Counted from the stretch's first letter, positions 8,061 through 20,460 are shown. The stretch is 64,000 nt of DNA from SHYR01 sp036013055 (GCA_036013055.1 DASCQM010000001.1:48641-112640), one strand, 5' to 3'. Translations and numbers: made by a program. Notes: generated by a model from the sequence alone, not told the origin.

Positions 8061-9035
8061 ATGCCTCCTACCGGTGCACCCGAACTGAACATCGCTGACC
8101 TGCCGGTCGCAGCCGATACCGCATGGCTGTTTCCCGGCCAGGGCGCGCAGCACGTCGGCATGGGCCGTGATCTCTACGACGAGATCCCCGCCGCGCAGGC
8201 AATCTTCGACGCCGCAGACGCCGCGCTCGATGTCTCACTCTCCTCGATCTGTTTCGACGGGCCGGAGGACGAGCTAACGCGCACGATCAACACGCAGCCC
8301 GCGCTCGTCGCCCACTCGCTGGCGGCACTGGCAGCGGCGCTCGAGGCGGGCACGCTCACGTCCCGACCCGCCTTCATGGCCGGGCACTCGCTCGGCGAAT
8401 ACGCGGCACTGATCGTCGCCGATGCGATCGACTTCGAGAGCGGCATGCGGCTCGTCCGTGAGCGCGGTCGCACGATGCAGGAAGCCTGCGACGCGACGCC
8501 GGGTACGATGGCCGCGATCCTCGGCATGGAGCCGGGCGACCTGATCCCGATCTGTGAGCAGCACGGCGCATCGCTCTGCAACGTCAACGCACCCGGCAAC
8601 ATCACCATCGGCGGCACCGCCGAGGCTGTGGCCGCCGCCAGCGAGGCCGCCAGCGAGGCCGGCGCTTCGCGCGTCGTACCGCTTGAGGTCGCCGGCGCAT
8701 TCCACACGCCGCTGATGGACAGCGCCCGCGAGGCGATGAGCGCACCGCTCGCAGGCGCGCCATTCGCCGACCCGACGATCCCCGTCGTCTCCAACGTCAC
8801 CGCCGCACCCATGACCGCCGCCGCCGAACTCGCGCCGGAGCTGACGCAGCAGATCACCAGCCCGGTGACGTGGGTCGACTCCGTGCGCACGATGCTCGAC
8901 GCCGGCGTGACTAACTTCATCGAGTTCGGACCGGGGCGCGTGCTCACCGGTGCGATGCGTCGCATCGAACGGTCCGCCACCACGCGCAACGTCGGCACCG
9001 TCGCCGACGCCCGTGGCGACGAGCCCGAAGACTAG
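8061..9035 (+). CDS. fabD: Malonyl-CoA:ACP transacylase
   Basis: Loads malonate from CoA onto acyl carrier protein, the entry step of type II fatty acid synthesis. 324 residues. FPGQGAQHVGMGRDL (about 23-37) is the substrate loop, GHSLGEYAAL (about 113) holds the nucleophilic Ser, VNAPGNITIGG lies mid-protein, and AGAFHTPLM carries the catalytic His. It sits after rpmF and 16 bases before fabG in one transcription unit that also contains nusB and acpP. An N-terminal extension of about 20 residues precedes the conserved fold. Confidence 0.94.
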   Translation: MPPTGAPELNIADLPVAADTAWLFPGQGAQHVGMGRDLYDEIPAAQAIFDAADAALDVSLSSICFDGPEDELTRTINTQPALVAHSLAALAAALEAGTLTSRPAFMAGHSLGEYAALIVADAIDFESGMRLVRERGRTMQEACDATPGTMAAILGMEPGDLIPICEQHGASLCNVNAPGNITIGGTAEAVAAASEAASEAGASRVVPLEVAGAFHTPLMDSAREAMSAPLAGAPFADPTIPVVSNVTAAPMTAAAELAPELTQQITSPVTWVDSVRTMLDAGVTNFIEFGPGRVLTGAMRRIERSATTRNVGTVADARGDEPED

Positions 9036-9051
9036 GCGGAGCACGCACGCC

Positions 9052-9816
9052 ATGACCTCCGATAGCTCTCTTCCCCTCGCCGGTCGAACAGCCGTCGTCA
9101 CCGGCGGAGCGCGCGGCATCGGTCGCGCGATCGCGATGGAGATGGCACGCCAGGGAGCGACGCTGGTGCTCACCTACCGCACGAATGGCGTAGTCGCCGA
9201 GGCAGTGGCGCGCGAGATCCGCGAGCTCGGCGGAAGCTGCGAGACGACTGAGGTCGATGTCCGACGCAGCGCCGACATCGAGCGCATGATCGAGGAGGCG
9301 CGGCAGGCCCACGGCGGTCTCGACATCCTCGTCAACAACGCCGGCGCGCGAGACGACGGCCTGGTGATGCGGATGTCCGAGGAGTCGTGGGACGACGTCG
9401 TTGAGACGAACCTCAAGGGAACGTTCCTGGCGACGAAGCTCGCCCTGCGCCACATGCTGCGCGCCCGCTGGGGCCGCATCATCAACATCACCTCGGTCGT
9501 CGGCATCATCGGCAACGCCGGGCAGGCCAACTACGCGGCCTCGAAGGCCGGCGTGATCGGCTTCACGCGCTCCGTGGCCCGAGAAGTCGCCTCGCGCGGC
9601 GTCACCGCAAACGCGATCGCCCCCGGTTTCGTCGACACCGATATGACATCCGGCCTCACCGACGAGCAGAAGCAGTCAATCCTCGATCAAGTGCCGATGG
9701 GCCGTTACGCCCAGCCCGAGGAGATCGCACCACTCGCCGCGTTCCTCGCGTCCGAGAGTGCTGCATACATCACCGGGCAGACGTTCAACGTCGATGGCGG
9801 GCTGGTGATGCAGTAA
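9052..9816 (+). CDS. fabG: 3-oxoacyl-ACP reductase
   Basis: NADPH-dependent reduction of 3-oxoacyl-ACP in fatty acid elongation. 254-residue classical SDR: nucleotide loop TGGARGIGRAIA (about 16-27), NNAG (about 96), catalytic Ser in NITSVVGIIG, and YAASKAG with the Tyr and Lys pair. C-terminal ITGQTFNVDGG is typical of FabG. ATG 9052 follows a GGCGGAG-like site; upstream in-frame codons lie within fabD. Its TAA shares one base with the ATG of nusB. Placement beside fabD and acpP supports FabG rather than another SDR. Confidence 0.92.
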   Translation: MTSDSSLPLAGRTAVVTGGARGIGRAIAMEMARQGATLVLTYRTNGVVAEAVAREIRELGGSCETTEVDVRRSADIERMIEEARQAHGGLDILVNNAGARDDGLVMRMSEESWDDVVETNLKGTFLATKLALRHMLRARWGRIINITSVVGIIGNAGQANYAASKAGVIGFTRSVAREVASRGVTANAIAPGFVDTDMTSGLTDEQKQSILDQVPMGRYAQPEEIAPLAAFLASESAAYITGQTFNVDGGLVMQ

Positions 9817-10244
9817 TGGCGAGCAGCCCACGTCGACGTTCGCGCATCGCCGCGTTTCAGGCGCTCTACGAGACGGATGTCTCCGGCCGCGACATCGACG
9901 CCGCGCTCGACCGCCAGATCGAGGTCTCACGACTCTCCGACGACGGCGCGGAATTCGCGCGGCATCTCGTCGACGGGGTGCAGCAGTACCACCAGCAGAT
10001 CGACTACGAGATCGCGACCCACGCCACGCAGTTCCCGCTCAAGGACATGGCGGCGGTCGACCGAAACGTGCTCCGTCTTGCAATATACGAAGTGCTCTTT
10101 GATAATCGCGCGGCTCCGCTACGGGCGGTGATCAACGAAGCCGTTGAGATTGCCAAGGGATACGGAACAGAATCTTCCGGACGATTCGTGAACGGGGTGC
10201 TCGGCGCGATCGCGCTGGCTGCCTCCGGCGAGAACAAAGCGTAG
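9816..10244 (+). CDS. nusB: Transcription antitermination factor NusB
   Basis: All-helical RNA-binding protein of 142 residues that, with S10 (NusE), binds boxA in rRNA leaders. The N-terminal RRRSRIAAFQALYETDVSG and C-terminal INEAVEIAKGYG followed by FVNGVLGAI are diagnostic. The ATG overlaps the fabG stop by one base (TAATG), implying coupled translation. Its place inside a fatty acid cluster, rather than beside ribE or ribH, is unusual. Confidence 0.93.
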   Translation: MASSPRRRSRIAAFQALYETDVSGRDIDAALDRQIEVSRLSDDGAEFARHLVDGVQQYHQQIDYEIATHATQFPLKDMAAVDRNVLRLAIYEVLFDNRAAPLRAVINEAVEIAKGYGTESSGRFVNGVLGAIALAASGENKA

Positions 10245-10283
10245 CTAATCCGCCTCGTGAGGGGCCTGAGAGGAGACTGAGCA

Positions 10284-10547
10284 GTGGCATCAGTCTACGA
10301 GCGAGTACGAGGCCTGATCGTCGAACAGCTCGGCGTCGAAGAGGACGAAGTGACCCCCAACGCGTCTTTCGTTGACGACCTCAACGCTGACTCGCTGGAT
10401 CTCGTCGAGCTGATCATGTCGATCGAAGAAGAATTCACCCCGGACGCCGAGTCAGAGATCGAGATCTCCGACGAGGACGCCGAGAAGATTCAGAGCGTTC
10501 AGGACGCGATCGACTACCTGCACAACGCAGGCATCGACGACGACTAG
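10284..10547 (+). CDS. acpP: Acyl carrier protein
   Basis: Carries growing fatty acyl chains on a 4'-phosphopantetheine arm. 87 residues, strongly acidic; the attachment site is Ser in NADSLDLVEL (Ser at about 38). GTG 10284 has GAGGAGA about eight bases upstream. Last gene of the fabD-fabG-nusB-acpP unit. The arm derives from pantothenate, whose synthesis genes are at 22.6-24.8 kb. A weak GC hairpin without a T-run lies in the 105 bases after it. Confidence 0.95.
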   Translation: MASVYERVRGLIVEQLGVEEDEVTPNASFVDDLNADSLDLVELIMSIEEEFTPDAESEIEISDEDAEKIQSVQDAIDYLHNAGIDDD

Positions 10548-10638
10548 CACGCGGGTCACGCCTGGCCTGCCAGGGTCAGGCCCGCACCCAACGTCATGCC
10601 CAACCTCGCGCCGGGAGTCCTTTCGACTCACCGGCGCG

Positions 10639-10644
10639 TATCAT
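10639..10644 (+). promoter_or_regulatory. -10-like element TATCAT of the Tat gene
   Basis: TATCAT (five of six consensus bases) ends eight bases before the ATG at 10653 and no Shine-Dalgarno is present, so transcription probably begins at or beside the start codon. Confidence 0.45.
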
Positions 10645-10652
10645 AGCTAGCA

Positions 10653-11405
10653 ATGGGACCAGAACTGTTCGGCGTCGGTGCTGCTGAGGCCGTCCTCGTA
10701 TTTGTGATCGCGCTGATCCTCGTCGGACCTCAGCGTTTTCCGGAAATCGCTCGCCAGAGCGGCCGGTGGTATCAGGTCGCGCGCCGCTACACCGCCGAAG
10801 TGACGAAGGACGTGCGCGGCGCGATCGACGATCTCGAGGAGGAAGTGAAGGCCGAGACCGCCGACCTCCGGGAGGTCCGCACGATCGGCGAGGAACTCGA
10901 AACCGGTGTGCAGGCTACCGGCGACGATCTTGATGCCATCGGCGATGACGTTGAGGCGTCGACGGGTGCAACGCCTGCACCAGCGCCCGCGCCCAGCGCC
11001 AGCCGCGCTGTATCGTCCGGCACCGCCGGCCCACCGGTACGCTCGGACAAGATGCCGCCCAAGCCCCCGCGCCAAGAGCGCCCGACAGAGCCCGAAGCAG
11101 CCGACAACGCGCCTCCGACCGCGCAACCAGCCGCATCGGCAGACGCCCAACCCTCGCAGGCTGCACCCGCGCCAACCGCAGCACCGCAAGCTGACGAGTC
11201 CGCTGAGAGCGGCGGCGAAACGACGAGCGAGCGGCTGACGTCGGGCACGGTCGGGCCACCGGCGCGCTCCGACAAGATGCCACCCAAGCCCCCGCGCCGC
11301 GAGCGCCCTACACCGCCGACTGCCGCGAACGCGCCCGAGTCCGAGTCGGATGAACCCTCAGAGAACGGCGTCTCCGCACGCTCGGGCAGCAGTAGCGACA
11401 GCTAG
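10653..11405 (+). CDS. Twin-arginine translocase TatA/TatB-like subunit with long repetitive tail
   Basis: 250 residues. The single N-terminal membrane helix (about 8-27), followed by the GPQRFPEIARQSGRWYQVAR amphipathic helix, is the TatA/B signature; FPE-type residues after the hinge fit TatB as well as TatA, so the exact class is open. Residues 50-100 form an acidic coiled-coil-like helix. The remaining 150 residues are Pro/Ala-rich and include two near-identical 24-residue repeats (DNA 11016-11087 and 11241-11312) containing RSDKMPPKPPR. The gene stands five bases before tatC. Confidence 0.85.
   Translation: MGPELFGVGAAEAVLVFVIALILVGPQRFPEIARQSGRWYQVARRYTAEVTKDVRGAIDDLEEEVKAETADLREVRTIGEELETGVQATGDDLDAIGDDVEASTGATPAPAPAPSASRAVSSGTAGPPVRSDKMPPKPPRQERPTEPEAADNAPPTAQPAASADAQPSQAAPAPTAAPQADESAESGGETTSERLTSGTVGPPARSDKMPPKPPRRERPTPPTAANAPESESDEPSENGVSARSGSSSDS
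11016..11087 (+). repeat. In-gene repeat copy 1 (Tat subunit tail)
   Basis: 72-base unit encoding a peptide centred on RSDKMPPKPPR; the second copy is at 11241-11312. The two differ at a few codons but keep the phase. Confidence 0.8.
11241..11312 (+). repeat. In-gene repeat copy 2 (Tat subunit tail)
   Basis: Partner of 11016-11087. Basic, proline-rich peptide repeated after a 51-codon acidic/Ala-Pro spacer. Confidence 0.8.
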
Positions 11406-11410
11406 CGAGC

Positions 11411-12178
11411 GTGACTACCGACGCACCGGCCGCTGACGCCCCCGGGAACGATCCCCCCGCGGGCGGCGGCATGTCGCTACTGGAGCATCTGCTCGAACTT
11501 CGTTCCCGCGTCACGTGGATGGCCGTCGCCGTCCTCGCCGGGATGATCGTCTTCTTCATCCCACCGGTCGGCTTCGGCACGATCGAATTCCTAAAGGAGC
11601 CGGCACTCAAGGAGAACCCCGACTTCATGCTCCAGGCGATTTCGCCGATGGAGAACATCGTGGCGTACTTCCGCGTCGCCCTGCTCGGCGGCATCGCGAT
11701 CGGCATGCCGGTCGTGATCTACCAGGTGATGCGCTTCATCCACCCCGCACTCGAACCGGGCGAGAAGAAATGGATCTACCCGATCGTGGTCGGGTCGTCG
11801 CTCGCCTTCATCGGCGGGCTGGCCTTCGGCTACTACATCGTGCTGCGCTTCGCCTTCGGATTTCTCGGCAAGTTCGGACAGGACTTTGCGGAGATCAACT
11901 GGACCGTGACGAACTACATCGACCTCACGACCCGCCTGCTCTTCGTCATGGGCTTCGTCTTCGAGACGCCGATCTTCATCATGGGTCTGGCCAAGTTCGG
12001 CGTGGTGAACGCGCGCATGCTGCTCGGCTTCTGGCGCTATGCGATCGTGATCGCGTTCGCCTTCTCGGCGATCGCGACACCGACGCCCGACCCAATCGTG
12101 CAGTCGCTCGTCGCCGTGCCGATGGTGGTGCTCTACTTCGTTGGCATCGCACTCGCATGGCTCGTACGTCGCGACTAA
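11411..12178 (+). CDS. tatC: Twin-arginine translocase subunit TatC
   Basis: Six-helix receptor for twin-arginine signal peptides, 255 residues. The conserved start of the first helix LLEHLLELRSRV (about 23-34) is clear; PMENIVAYFRVALLGG and FIHPALEPGEKKW follow, and the final helices contain SAIATPTPDP. The GTG start at 11411 is five bases after the TatA/B-like gene, so the pair forms the translocase operon. No Tat substrate with a twin-arginine leader was noticed in the window. Confidence 0.95.
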   Translation: MTTDAPAADAPGNDPPAGGGMSLLEHLLELRSRVTWMAVAVLAGMIVFFIPPVGFGTIEFLKEPALKENPDFMLQAISPMENIVAYFRVALLGGIAIGMPVVIYQVMRFIHPALEPGEKKWIYPIVVGSSLAFIGGLAFGYYIVLRFAFGFLGKFGQDFAEINWTVTNYIDLTTRLLFVMGFVFETPIFIMGLAKFGVVNARMLLGFWRYAIVIAFAFSAIATPTPDPIVQSLVAVPMVVLYFVGIALAWLVRRD

Positions 12179-12196
12179 TAGCGGATAAACCGTATA

Positions 12197-12208
12197 TGCG
12201 AATTCGCA
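12197..12208. promoter_or_regulatory. 12-bp palindrome TGCGAATTCGCA
   Basis: Perfect inverted repeat in the 95-base gap between tatC and the uracil-DNA glycosylase gene. Candidate operator; it does not match the classical E. coli or Bacillus LexA boxes. A TACGCT hexamer at 12239-12244 could be a -10 downstream of it. Confidence 0.35.
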
Positions 12209-12273
12209 GACACATTGCGACCCCGCATCGTGCGGTGCTACGCTTCTCATGACTCCCCAGCGAAGGGTCGCCC

Positions 12274-12837
12274 GTGTCTGAAATCGGGTCTGACTTCATC
12301 GAACTCTACGAGGAGATAGCCGACTGTCCGAATTGCGCACTGGCCCGTCAACGAACGCAGACTGTCCCCGGCTCCGGGCCGGCTTCAGCCGAGATCATGT
12401 TCATCGGCGAGGCGCCGGGAGCGCGCGAGGACGAGCAGGGCTTCCCGTTCGTCGGACCGTCGGGCAAGTTCCTCGACGATCTGCTCGCATCGATCGGGCT
12501 CTCTCGCGAGACCGTCTACATCTGCAACGTCGTGAAGTGCCGCCCGCCGGACAATCGCGACCCACAGCCCGAGGAGATCGCAGCCTGCAAACCGTTCCTC
12601 AACCGCCAGATCGAGATCATCTCTCCGAAGGTGATCGTTACGCTTGGCCGCTTCTCGATGGCTCCCTGGTTCCCGGACACGACGATCGGTCGCGTGCACG
12701 GTCAGCCGATCGAGGTCGACGGACGATTCATCGTCCCGATGTACCATCCCGCCGCCGCACTGCATCGCGGCAGCCTGCGAGGAGAGATCGAGGCCGACTT
12801 CGCGCGGCTGCCGGAGCTGCTGAAGCAGGCGATCTGA
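12274..12837 (+). CDS. Uracil-DNA glycosylase, family 4 (iron-sulfur)
   Basis: Removes uracil from DNA formed by cytosine deamination. 187 residues. CPNCALAR (about 18), the Cys in YICNVVKC and a further Cys in AACKPFL give the four ligands of the 4Fe-4S cluster. GEAPGAREDEQGFPFVGPSG is motif A and substrate loop, and MYHPAAALH is motif B. GTG 12274 has AAGGG-type pairing about eight bases upstream. It lies between tatC and the RNase J gene on the same strand. Confidence 0.92.
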   Translation: MSEIGSDFIELYEEIADCPNCALARQRTQTVPGSGPASAEIMFIGEAPGAREDEQGFPFVGPSGKFLDDLLASIGLSRETVYICNVVKCRPPDNRDPQPEEIAACKPFLNRQIEIISPKVIVTLGRFSMAPWFPDTTIGRVHGQPIEVDGRFIVPMYHPAAALHRGSLRGEIEADFARLPELLKQAI

Positions 12838-12889
12838 TGCCGGCTTGCCGCACCCTCGATGCGAGCGCGACCAGCGGGAGCGCGGGCCA

Positions 12890-14545
<1,656 letters not shown>

Positions 14546-14608
14546 TCCAGCACCATCGTGGATGCCGGCCCTGGCGGGACGCGGGCATCTACTAGAGGAG
14601 TTGAGCTG

Positions 14609-17083
14609 ATGGCTCGAACAAGCACCCGCCGCAGTCGAGGTCAGACCGCCAGCAAGCGCGCGTCGAAGCCTGTCCCGGACATCACGACGGTCGGCCGTTT
14701 CTTCTTCCGCCCGGAAGTCGTCGGGACGGCACTTGTCGTCCTCGCCGCCGCATGGGTACCTACCCTGCTGCCGCTCGCCGGAGTACTCGACGACGCGCGC
14801 GACGCGATCGTGCGATCGCTCGGACTGCATGCTTTCACGCTCACGCTCGTGATCACGTTCGCCGGCATCGTCCTGGCGTTGCGACGTGGCGAGTGGCTCA
14901 ACCAACATCGACGTCACGTGCTCGGCGTGCTGGTGCTGCTGGTCTTCGCCTCGGGGCTGCTCGGCCGCTGGTACCCACAGGCGCAGGTCGGCTCCGTCGA
15001 TCTGATGACGCACTCCGCAGGTGGCGACGGCGGGAAGTTCCTCACGTCGGCACCCTTGAGCGTGCTCGGCTGGCTGATGTTGCTGCCGGTCGGCTTTGCG
15101 CTGCTCTGGCCGCGCACGGCCGCGCGGATCCTGCGCGCGACGCCCGGCGTCGTTGGTCGCGGGCTCGCCACGTCCTGGCATGCGTTCTGGCGGCTCGGCC
15201 TGCATCGAGCGGCCGGCAACGCGATCGCAGCGCCGTTCCGTAGCTTCGCTCGCGCCCGACGGCTGGCCGCCGATGCCCCCTTGCCCGATCCATCGTCCGA
15301 CCAGCAGTCCGACTTCCGCCCCCTCGCCGGCGACCCCGAGCCCTCGCTCGCCGAAGCGGTGCCCGCGACGGCCACGGCGATCGCCGACGAGGTCGACGAT
15401 GAAGCCGACTTCGACGATCCGTTCGCGCCCGAACCTGAAGAGGACGAAGAAGAGAACGCGACGCAGATCCCGATGGACATGGAGACCGCCGCCGAGGGCT
15501 GGCGACACGCTAGCGACGGCTGGCAGCTCCCGCCGATCGATATCCTGGAAGAGGGCTCTGGCGCATCGTCCGCCGCGCTCGACAGCGACCGCCGCGCCCG
15601 CGCTATCGAGTCTACGCTTGCGTCGTTCGGCGTCGACGCGAAGGTGACCCAGATCAACGAGGGCCACGCCGTCACGCAGTTCGGCATCGAGCCCGGCTGG
15701 GACGTCCGCACCCGCATGATCATCGAGCGTGACGCCAGCGGGAAGGCGATCCTCGACGACGAGGGGAAGCAGCAGCACAAGGAGGTCGAGGTCTCGCGGA
15801 CACGGGTGCGCGTGAACCGCATCACCGCGCTCCAGAACGACCTCGCGCTGGCGCTCGCCGCCCCCTCGCTGCGCATCGAAGCGCCGGTGCCGGGAAAGCA
15901 GATGCTTGGCATCGAGGTGCCGAACATCACGCAGACCACGGTGACACTACGCAGCGTGCTTGAGTCGAAGGCGTACAAGAAGACGTCGGCGAAGGCCGCG
16001 CTGCCGATCCCGCTTGGCACGGGCGTCTCCGGCGAGTCGGTCGTTGCCGACCTCGGCAGCATGCCGCACTTGCTGATCGCCGGTGCCACCGGCTCGGGCA
16101 AGTCAGTCTGCCTGAACACGATCATTAGCGGCCTGCTGATGAACTACTCACCGGAGCAGTTGCGCTTCGTGATGATCGACCCGAAGCGCGTCGAGCTGAC
16201 GCCGTTCGCGCCGATCCCGCACCTCGCGTTCTCGGAGATCGTTGTCGACCTCGACAAGATCCGCGGTGCCTTCCAGGCGGTGATCAACGAGATGGAGTCG
16301 CGGTACCGACGCTTCGCCCAGGCCGGCGTGCGCGACATCAAACGCTTCAACGAGAAGATGGGCGGCAAGCCGCTCCCCTACTGGGTCGTGGTCGTCGACG
16401 AGCTCGCCGACATCATGATCGCGAACCCGTATCAGGTGGAGCGTCAAATCGTGCGCCTTGCGCAGCTCGCGCGGGCGACCGGCATCCACCTCGTGCTCGC
16501 AACGCAACGCCCGTCGGTCGACGTCGTGACGGGCCTGATCAAGGCGAATTTCCCAACGCGCATCGCGTTCGCCGTGGCCTCGCAGGTCGACTCGCGAACC
16601 GTGCTCGACCAGGGCGGCGCCGAGAAGCTACTGGGCAAGGGCGACATGCTCTTCCTCGCGACCGACTCGCAGAAGCCACGCCGGTTGCAGGGTGTCTATG
16701 TGTCGGACGACGAGACCGACGCGATCGTCAACTTCTGGACGAGCGATCGCTTCGAGGACCTCTCGCCGGAGAAGCACGACGAGCTGCTCCAGGAAGGCGA
16801 GCGACAAGTCGAGGAGATGGAAGAACCGTCCGAGGACGATGTGCCCGACGACCCGATGATGCAGAAGGCGCTCGCACTCGCGCGTGAGACCAACCGCCTC
16901 TCGACGTCGATGCTGCAACGCAAGCTGCGCATCGGATACCCGCGGGCGGCACGCATCATGGACGACCTCGAAGAGCGAGGGATGATCGGCCCTGCCGAGT
17001 CCGGCGGCTCATCGCGACAGGTGCTGATGGACGCCGAACCGGCCGCACCGGCTGGCGTCGGCTGGGACGACGACTCGGACTAG
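14609..17083 (+). CDS. ftsK: DNA translocase FtsK/SpoIIIE
   Basis: Membrane-anchored ATPase that pumps chromosomal DNA through the closing septum; 824 residues. Four hydrophobic spans lie between about residues 35 and 180, followed by an acidic linker (about 235-300). The motor domain has Walker A GATGSGKSV (about 497), VMIDPKRVEL, and Walker B VVVVDELAD (about 596). The C-terminal gamma winged helix (TNRLSTSMLQRKLRIGYPRA, about 755-775) reads KOPS-like sites. ATG 14609 is backed by AGAGGAG eight bases before it. Confidence 0.95.
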   Translation: MARTSTRRSRGQTASKRASKPVPDITTVGRFFFRPEVVGTALVVLAAAWVPTLLPLAGVLDDARDAIVRSLGLHAFTLTLVITFAGIVLALRRGEWLNQHRRHVLGVLVLLVFASGLLGRWYPQAQVGSVDLMTHSAGGDGGKFLTSAPLSVLGWLMLLPVGFALLWPRTAARILRATPGVVGRGLATSWHAFWRLGLHRAAGNAIAAPFRSFARARRLAADAPLPDPSSDQQSDFRPLAGDPEPSLAEAVPATATAIADEVDDEADFDDPFAPEPEEDEEENATQIPMDMETAAEGWRHASDGWQLPPIDILEEGSGASSAALDSDRRARAIESTLASFGVDAKVTQINEGHAVTQFGIEPGWDVRTRMIIERDASGKAILDDEGKQQHKEVEVSRTRVRVNRITALQNDLALALAAPSLRIEAPVPGKQMLGIEVPNITQTTVTLRSVLESKAYKKTSAKAALPIPLGTGVSGESVVADLGSMPHLLIAGATGSGKSVCLNTIISGLLMNYSPEQLRFVMIDPKRVELTPFAPIPHLAFSEIVVDLDKIRGAFQAVINEMESRYRRFAQAGVRDIKRFNEKMGGKPLPYWVVVVDELADIMIANPYQVERQIVRLAQLARATGIHLVLATQRPSVDVVTGLIKANFPTRIAFAVASQVDSRTVLDQGGAEKLLGKGDMLFLATDSQKPRRLQGVYVSDDETDAIVNFWTSDRFEDLSPEKHDELLQEGERQVEEMEEPSEDDVPDDPMMQKALALARETNRLSTSMLQRKLRIGYPRAARIMDDLEERGMIGPAESGGSSRQVLMDAEPAAPAGVGWDDDSD

Positions 17084-17199
17084 ACCGGCCGTCGATTCCA
17101 CGTCTCGCGCCAACGCCGACGATAGTGTCTGACGGTCCGTGGACGCGGGACGTTTGGGGCTCCCGTCCGCTCAGGCAGTGGCTACCATGTAGGTGTTCC

Positions 17200-17450
17200 A
17201 GCCAGAGAGGTTGCCGCCGGGAGGAGAGGTCCGCCGTTGAAGATAGATAGCAACCGTTTGCCTCGCCTTCGACCAAACCGAACGACGGGCTGAACTCACC
17301 CCTGACAGGAGCACCTGAACAACTCCGGATTGCCCTATCGGCTCCAACGCCGAACCAAGAGATCGCCAACGTCAGGGAGCCGAGGCAAGCGACTCACTCG
17401 AATACCGCACTCACCGAGAGAGACCCCCGCGGCGGGGATCTTTCTTCGTT
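17200..17450 (+). ncRNA. Candidate structured RNA between ftsK and uvrB
   Basis: The 413 bases between ftsK (ends 17083) and uvrB (ends 17497, opposite strand) hold no convincing protein gene. GTTTGCCTCG (17256-17265) pairs with CGAGGCAAGC (17381-17390) with one G-U. Nested inside, CCCTGAC (17300-17306) pairs with GTCAGGG (17371-17377), and inside that GGAGC (17308-17312) pairs with GCTCC (17341-17345). A GC hairpin with a T-rich tail follows at about 17424-17450. Hallmarks of tmRNA, SRP RNA and 6S RNA were looked for and not found. The 5' end and function are unknown. A long structured 3' UTR of ftsK is the alternative. Confidence 0.4.
17424..17450 (+). terminator. Intrinsic terminator after candidate RNA
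   Basis: CCCCG-CGG-CGGGG hairpin followed by a T-rich stretch (ATCTTTCTTCGTT). It would end transcripts coming from ftsK or from the candidate RNA, before the convergent uvrB. Confidence 0.6.
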
Positions 17451-17496
17451 CTCTTCTCGCTGTGGCGCTTGATGGAGCCGCCGCTGGGACGAGCGA

Positions 17497-19638
<2,142 letters not shown>

Positions 19639-19692
19639 GGGTGCCCTTCGCTACCCGATCATTGTATCGCGCATCGGAACACGGCTCTGCGG

Positions 19693-20460
19693 TCAGGCTG
19701 CGCGCGCGGGCTCGGCCATTACGACGCGATCCTTCCCTGCCCGCTTCGCCTGGTACATAGCCCGGTCCGCCAGCGCGACCAGCGCGTCCGCCCCCGCCTC
19801 GACGTCGACCAACGTCGCGACGCCGACTGAGACCGTCGCCTCCACGTGATCGCCGTCGCGGTCGATCGCGTGCTCGCTGACCGCGAGTCTCAGTTTTTCC
19901 GCAACAGTGACGGCGTCGCCTGAGGCTGTCTCAGGTAGCACGACGACGAACTCTTCGCCGCCGTATCGACCAACGACGTCCGAGTCGCGAACGTTGGACG
20001 CCAGCATCGACGCGACCTCTGCGAGCACGAAGTCGCCGTACGCGTGGCCGAGCCCATCGTTGATCGCCTTGAAGCTATCGATGTCGATCATCAGCAGTGA
20101 GAGCGGCCGGTCGTAGCGGCGGGAGCGGTTGAACTCCGCTGAGAGCCGGTTCTCAAGCCCTCGACGGTTGAGAATCCCGGTCATCGCGTCGGTGATCGCA
20201 AGCTGTTCCAGCCGCGAACTGGCCTCGCGCAGGGCAGCGCCAGCCTCAACGAGGCGGCGTTCGCGCATCAGCGAGGTCGCGGAGTCGAGCCAGAGCTGTC
20301 CGGCCAGTCCCGCGGAAACGGCCGCCAGTGCCATCCCCAGTGCCGGCCAACCGCGATCCGGGCCGATTCCCGCCGGATGCACTCCTGCGAGCGCGAGCAG
20401 CAACGTGCCGACCGCAAGACCGGCAATCATCGGCCAGCGCCGTCTCAGCGTCGGGGGCAT
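19693..20460 (-). CDS. Membrane-anchored diguanylate cyclase (GGDEF)
   Basis: Makes cyclic di-GMP from two GTP. 255 residues: two hydrophobic spans (about 10-30 and 38-55), a short coiled linker, then a GGDEF domain from about residue 85. The active-site loop reads GGEEF, an accepted active variant, and RDSD five residues before it matches the RxxD inhibitory I-site, so product feedback is likely. No sensory domain is visible beyond the membrane spans. It precedes uvrB in transcription order but has a 231-base separation from ruvA behind it. Confidence 0.9.
   Translation of the reverse strand: MPPTLRRRWPMIAGLAVGTLLLALAGVHPAGIGPDRGWPALGMALAAVSAGLAGQLWLDSATSLMRERRLVEAGAALREASSRLEQLAITDAMTGILNRRGLENRLSAEFNRSRRYDRPLSLLMIDIDSFKAINDGLGHAYGDFVLAEVASMLASNVRDSDVVGRYGGEEFVVVLPETASGDAVTVAEKLRLAVSEHAIDRDGDHVEATVSVGVATLVDVEAGADALVALADRAMYQAKRAGKDRVVMAEPARAA

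Noticed and set aside
17229..17293. Short ORF with GGAGGAG upstream in the ftsK-uvrB gap
   Set aside because: A TTG-started frame of fewer than 20 codons overlaps the long-range helices and has no downstream gene to regulate.
17200..17450. tmRNA, SRP RNA or 6S RNA in the ftsK-uvrB gap
   Set aside because: No tRNA-like ends or tag ORF, no SRP GGAAG loop with its partner, and no symmetric 6S bubble could be found.
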